Assembly (NCBI GenBank): GCA_016707705.1 | Contig: JADJHD010000029.1 | Coordinates: forward strand, 23,383-87,382 | Direction of reading: 5' to 3' | Length of the DNA: 64,000 bases | DNA from: Bacteroidales bacterium | Lineage (GTDB): Bacteria; Bacteroidota; Bacteroidia; Bacteroidales; UBA4417 | Program-made: the position numbers and the translations under genes | Shown: positions 60,325 through 64,000 of the stretch, in pieces | Layout: each line of letters begins with the position of its first letter | Numbering within the stretch: the first letter of the stretch is position 1 | The notes under the pieces: generated by a model | Databases searched by the model: none | What the model was told of the DNA's origin: nothing | Seen by the model: the letters and a program-made list of their open reading frames with translations, nothing else

Positions 60325-62244
60325 GCTACCCTTATCTGCAGTCTTCCTCTTCCTTCTTTCCTCCTTGAATTGCCTGGCGCAACCTGCTCAGGAAATGGCA
60401 AAATTCAAGGCTAAGTACCCCGGACACTCGGTAATCAGTGAAATTAAAAGGAAAGAGATCACCATTACTGCCGGAAGCAAGGGACTGCCTGAAATCAAGA
60501 GTTACAATCAGAGCTCATTGATGCTTCTTACAGGCAATGTAACTACCTATGCTGATTCAAAGGAGTATTTCAACAAGAATTTCAAGCTGAATTACCTCAA
60601 AGCATACAGTCTGCTTCCGGGAGAAAAGGAATACAAAAAAGCAGAGGTCTCTGAGTTTTCCAAATCATCCGAAATCAATGGGGGCTTGTATTTTGATGAT
60701 AATTACTCCCTGGGCTTCACCTTTCCATCGGTAGGTCCGGGTGTTAAGATGGTAAGCGAATCAGAGATTATCTTCTCGACGCCCTACTATCCCGTCCTTT
60801 TTTACTTTGGGAGCTCCATTCCTTCCGATAGTGCCGTTCTTGAGATTACAATGCCTGAAACCGTCGAACTGAATTACAAAATCTTCGGAAACGACGCCGA
60901 ACAGGTGCATTTCTCAAAAACCATCAAGGGCAAAAAGGTTGTCTACCAATGGTATACCTCCGGATTAAAAGCCTATCAGTCTGAAGATTACTCACCAGAC
61001 CCCTCCTACTACATCCCGCATATTATCATTCATATCGCATCGGTACAGCAAAAGGAGAGCGTTCTCCCCATAATGGGCAATGCCAGGGATCTCTATACCT
61101 GGCACTATGGACATATCAGCAAGCTGGATTCCCTTGAATCGCCTGCAATCAAGCAGCTGGTAGACTCACTAACCGCCGGAATTCAGGATGAAACCGAAAG
61201 GGTAAAAACCATTTACCGCTGGGTTCAGAAGAATGTGAAATATATAGCGATTGAGGACGGCGATAACGGACAGGTTCCCGGTGAGGCAGCAGTTGTTCTG
61301 GCACATCGTTACGGCGACTGCAAGGGAAAATCGAGTCTGCTTAGAGCCATGCTCAGAGCTGCCGGATCAAAGGCAAGCCTGGCGTGGATAGGAAGCAGGG
61401 ATATTCCGTATAAATATTCAGAATTTCCTTCCATGTCGAACGACGATCACATGATCTGCATCTGGTGGAACAAGGGCGAACCCGTTGCACTGGATGGTAC
61501 TACTGAAAATCATGCATTGGGACAGATTCCATCCTTCATACAAGGCAAGGAAACCATGGTGGAAAACGGTCCCGGAAATTTGATTTGATCAACCTCCCGA
61601 TTGCAAGGCCGGAAATGAACGCCATAACAGATACCACCTGGCTCAGCATTGCAAATGGCAAGTTAAGCGGGAAAGGCAGCTGCACCATCAATGGGGAAAG
61701 GAAATCGGACCTGCTGAGCATACTGGATGCAACGGAACCCTCAAAATACAAGGATTTATTGGGGAACTTCCTGCAATTTACCAGCAATAAATTCCAGGGA
61801 TTATCAGTCACAACCACTGATCCTGAACTTATTGACAAGCCCTTTACCCTGAAATATGAGTTTGAAATACCCGATTACGTAACCACCAATGCAGGCTTGA
61901 ACTATGTAAACCTGAATGTTGAAAGGCTGTACCAGAAGGTAAGCATCAAACCCGACCGTATTCAGCCCTTTGAAACCGACTTCAGCTTTACCCATAGCTT
62001 CGTAAGCATACTTGAGCTCCCGGAAGGCACCAAAGCCAGCGTACTGCCGGAAGCACTCGCATATGAGCATCCCCGGTTCACTTTTCATTCTTCCTACTCG
62101 CAGCAGGGAAACAGGATTATCCTGAATTCCGTCATAAGAATTGACTACCTGCTGATAAAGGGAGATGATCTTCAAGGTTTCAGGGAAATGCTCATCCTGA
62201 TGAATAAAGCATATTCAAAATCCATCGTATTAAACAAAATCTGA
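60305..62244 (+). CDS. DUF3857/transglutaminase-like exported protein, frameshifted in the given sequence
   Basis: From the ATG at 60305 there is a signal peptide (TRLPLSAVFLFLLSSLNCLAQ), a DUF3857 beta domain and a transglutaminase-like core with RYGDCKGKSSLLRAMLRAAG (catalytic Cys) and DDHMICIWW (His). The frame ends at 61588. One extra A at 61576-61578 gives GPGKFDLINLPIARPEMN and continues to 62244, for about 646 residues, the normal size for DUF3857-transglutaminase proteins. The start overlaps the upstream MORN gene by 20 bp. Whether it is a protease-like or cross-linking enzyme is not known. Confidence 0.82.
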
Positions 62245-62246
62245 TC

Positions 62247-64000
62247 ATGAGAATCCTATTTATTTTTCTGATTTCTTTTTTATCGATTAGCCTTTTCGCT
62301 CAATCAAAATTCGGCAAATACAGCTGGAGCACCTTTCCTATTAACGGAAAGCCCGACACCGTTAAATGCATCAATGGTGCAAGTATCATGCTTGAACGCA
62401 GGATACTGGAGGTGGTAACCAACCAGGAAGACCAGTTTGAGGAAGTTGTGGTTTTTCACAAGAAGCTGAAGCTGGATTCGCATGCCGCCATCGACAATTA
62501 CAATAAGATCTATATCCCGATCAACAATGTGATTGATATTATCTCCATCAAGGCGAGGTTCTTTTCGCCGAGCGGAAGGATTACTGAACTTAAGCAGGAG
62601 AGCATCCGTCAGATTGACAACCTTGACAACAAGGGAGATTACAAGACCTTTGCAGTTGAAGGAGCTGAAGTAGGAGGACAACTGGAATACTTCTACATCC
62701 TGAAGAGGAAATTCAATCCCTACAGCACCGTTTACATTCAGGATGAAGTTCCCAGATCGAATGTGATGACGATGTTTGTATATCCCTCAAAACTGGAATA
62801 TATAGCGAAGAGTTATAATGGCTTCCCGGCTTTTACAATGGAGCAGAAGGACGATGAGATCACCTACCTGAAAGCCAGCATCGATTATATCCCTGCCATC
62901 AGCAAGGAGCTGTATTCCAACTACAAGGCCAATATGATGAGGTATGAATATACCCTTTCATACAACCACTACAATAGTTCAATGCGGATTTATTCCTGGT
63001 CGAAGGCATGCAAGAACCTGTATGACAATACTTTTGACATTGACAAAAAGGAAAAGTCCGCTGTGGAGTCCCTGCTGAAAAAGATTAATCCACCCGCAAG
63101 TCCGGCTGAAGCCAGAATCAGGGGAATTGAGAATTGGGTAAAATCGCAGATTGCCATTTCGGAGGAGATTACCTATTCACAGACCCTGAATGAAGTGATC
63201 AAGAACAAGCAGTGCAGCAAGCCCAATGCCATCCGGCTGTTTGTTGCACTATTCAGGGAAGCAGCGGTTCCATTTGAGCTGGCAATAGCAGGCAATAATG
63301 AGGACCAGCCCTTTGACCCGGATTTCAATGGCTTCAATTATCTGCAGACACAATTGCTTTATTTCCCTCAGGCCGACAAATACATGGTGCCGGATGATCC
63401 AGCCTATCGTCTGGGTCCCTTGCCCGAGAATGTACAGGGGTTCGTATGCACTGTTCACCCACCCTATCAAACTAAATGAGGAACTGTCATCCTTAGGCTA
63501 TCAGCTGGGTAAGATTCCGGTAGAGCCACCGATTTCAAACACCGATTCCATTATTCAGGATCTCAGCATCGATCTGCAAACCAATATGTTGCACGCCAAT
63601 TCACGCAGGGTATTTACGGGACTGAATGCAACCACTTTTCAATCCTTCTGGCATCTGATTAACAATGAAAGGAAGGATGAAATTATCAGTACTGTATTCA
63701 ATATGGGCAAGCAAAATACAGAGATTGAGTCCTATGATGTGCAGAACTCAAATCCAGAGGATATTGGAGTTAAGCCTATGGCCTGGGATCTGAAACTCAC
63801 TGCCTCAGCATTGGTAGAGACCGCCGGAAATGATATCCTGGTTAGGATTGGTGAAACCATTGGAGAGCAGTCGGAGTTGTACCAGGAAACCGAAAGAAAG
63901 CTCCCTATCAATGTTGGAACGTTGAGAAACTACTATCGCAGGCTTACCTTCAATATCCCTGATGGCTACAAGGTAACCAATGCTGCCGACCTGAATATGG
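62247..64000 (+). CDS. DUF3857-domain exported protein, frameshifted and cut by the window end
   Basis: The protein has a signal peptide (MRILFIFLISFLSISLFAQS) and a DUF3857 domain (residues ~25-270), then a transglutaminase-like region (ARIRGIENWVKSQIAISEE) in which the usual catalytic Cys segment reads NKQCSKPNAIRLFVALF. The frame stops at 63479. Removing one G from the run at 63437-63440 gives VQGSYALFTHPIKLNEEL and an open frame to the window end. It begins three bases after the previous gene and is its paralogue-like partner in one operon. Confidence 0.8.

Overview
The window looks like chromosomal DNA of an anaerobic or facultative member of the Bacteroidota (Bacteroidia). The signs are a nusB-DUF1573-yajC-ybbR-coaE cluster, parAB next to a DUF5683 gene, ftsK followed by a lolA-like gene, a large signal peptidase I with an extra N-terminal membrane domain, a protein with a gliding-motility/T9SS type B C-terminal domain, a DUF3276 PUR-like protein, and many promoters of the Bacteroidota type (-7 box TAnnTTTG). 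Rightward and leftward genes alternate in short operons. No rRNA, tRNA, CRISPR array, prophage or insertion sequence was recognised.

Layout. 1-5.7 kb: a partial secreted repeat protein, a seven-helix membrane AraC regulator, a glycosyltransferase and small housekeeping genes. 6-10 kb: leftward nusB...coaE operon. 10.3-19.9 kb: rightward core genes (PUR-like protein, parA, parB, DUF5683, dapB, lepB, DUF4412-like, ftsK, lolA-like). 20-36 kb: mixed envelope and metabolic genes (LTA-synthase-like sulfatase, GT39-like protein, methyltransferase-GT2 fusion, cytochrome-like lipoprotein, DEAD helicase, SDR, VOC, VTC-type polyphosphate polymerase, pyrophosphatase). 36-52.5 kb: a hydrogen/redox locus. 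52.6-56.8 kb: bifunctional nuclease, nucleoside permease, thyA, folA and a GxxExxY gene. 57-64 kb: a 1097-residue TPR/MORN protein and two DUF3857 proteins, the last one cut by the window end.

The hydrogen/redox locus is the most interesting part. A leftward operon encodes a complete electron-bifurcating type [FeFe]-hydrogenase (HydC, HydB, HydA). It is followed by a second, H-cluster-like protein that reads into a histidine kinase, then a REC-only protein, a REC-histidine kinase hybrid, the NADH sensor Rex, and RibF. Divergently, a small [2Fe-2S] protein, another H-cluster-like protein ending in a PAS domain and a SpoIIE-type phosphatase are encoded. The 191-bp divergent spacer has two abutting matches to the Rex operator, and a third match lies upstream of hydG, which heads an operon with two tandem TM1266-type putative hydrogenase regulators. 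The inference is one regulon in which Rex (NADH/NAD+) and two putative H2-sensing hydrogenase modules, one with kinase output and one linked to a phosphatase, control fermentative H2 production.

Two cautions apply. First, about nine otherwise well-conserved genes are broken by single-base indels, mostly in short homopolymers (ftsK, a CoA-binding gene, ribF, hydB, the hydrogenase-kinase gene at two places, the SpoIIE gene, both DUF3857 genes). This is best explained by sequence error rather than decay. Second, several intergenic gaps carry families of dispersed low-complexity repeats (GTTCGGG-type heptads, 16-bp arrays, TCCGCC/GGCGGA palindromes, CACAGAGG-type repeats).
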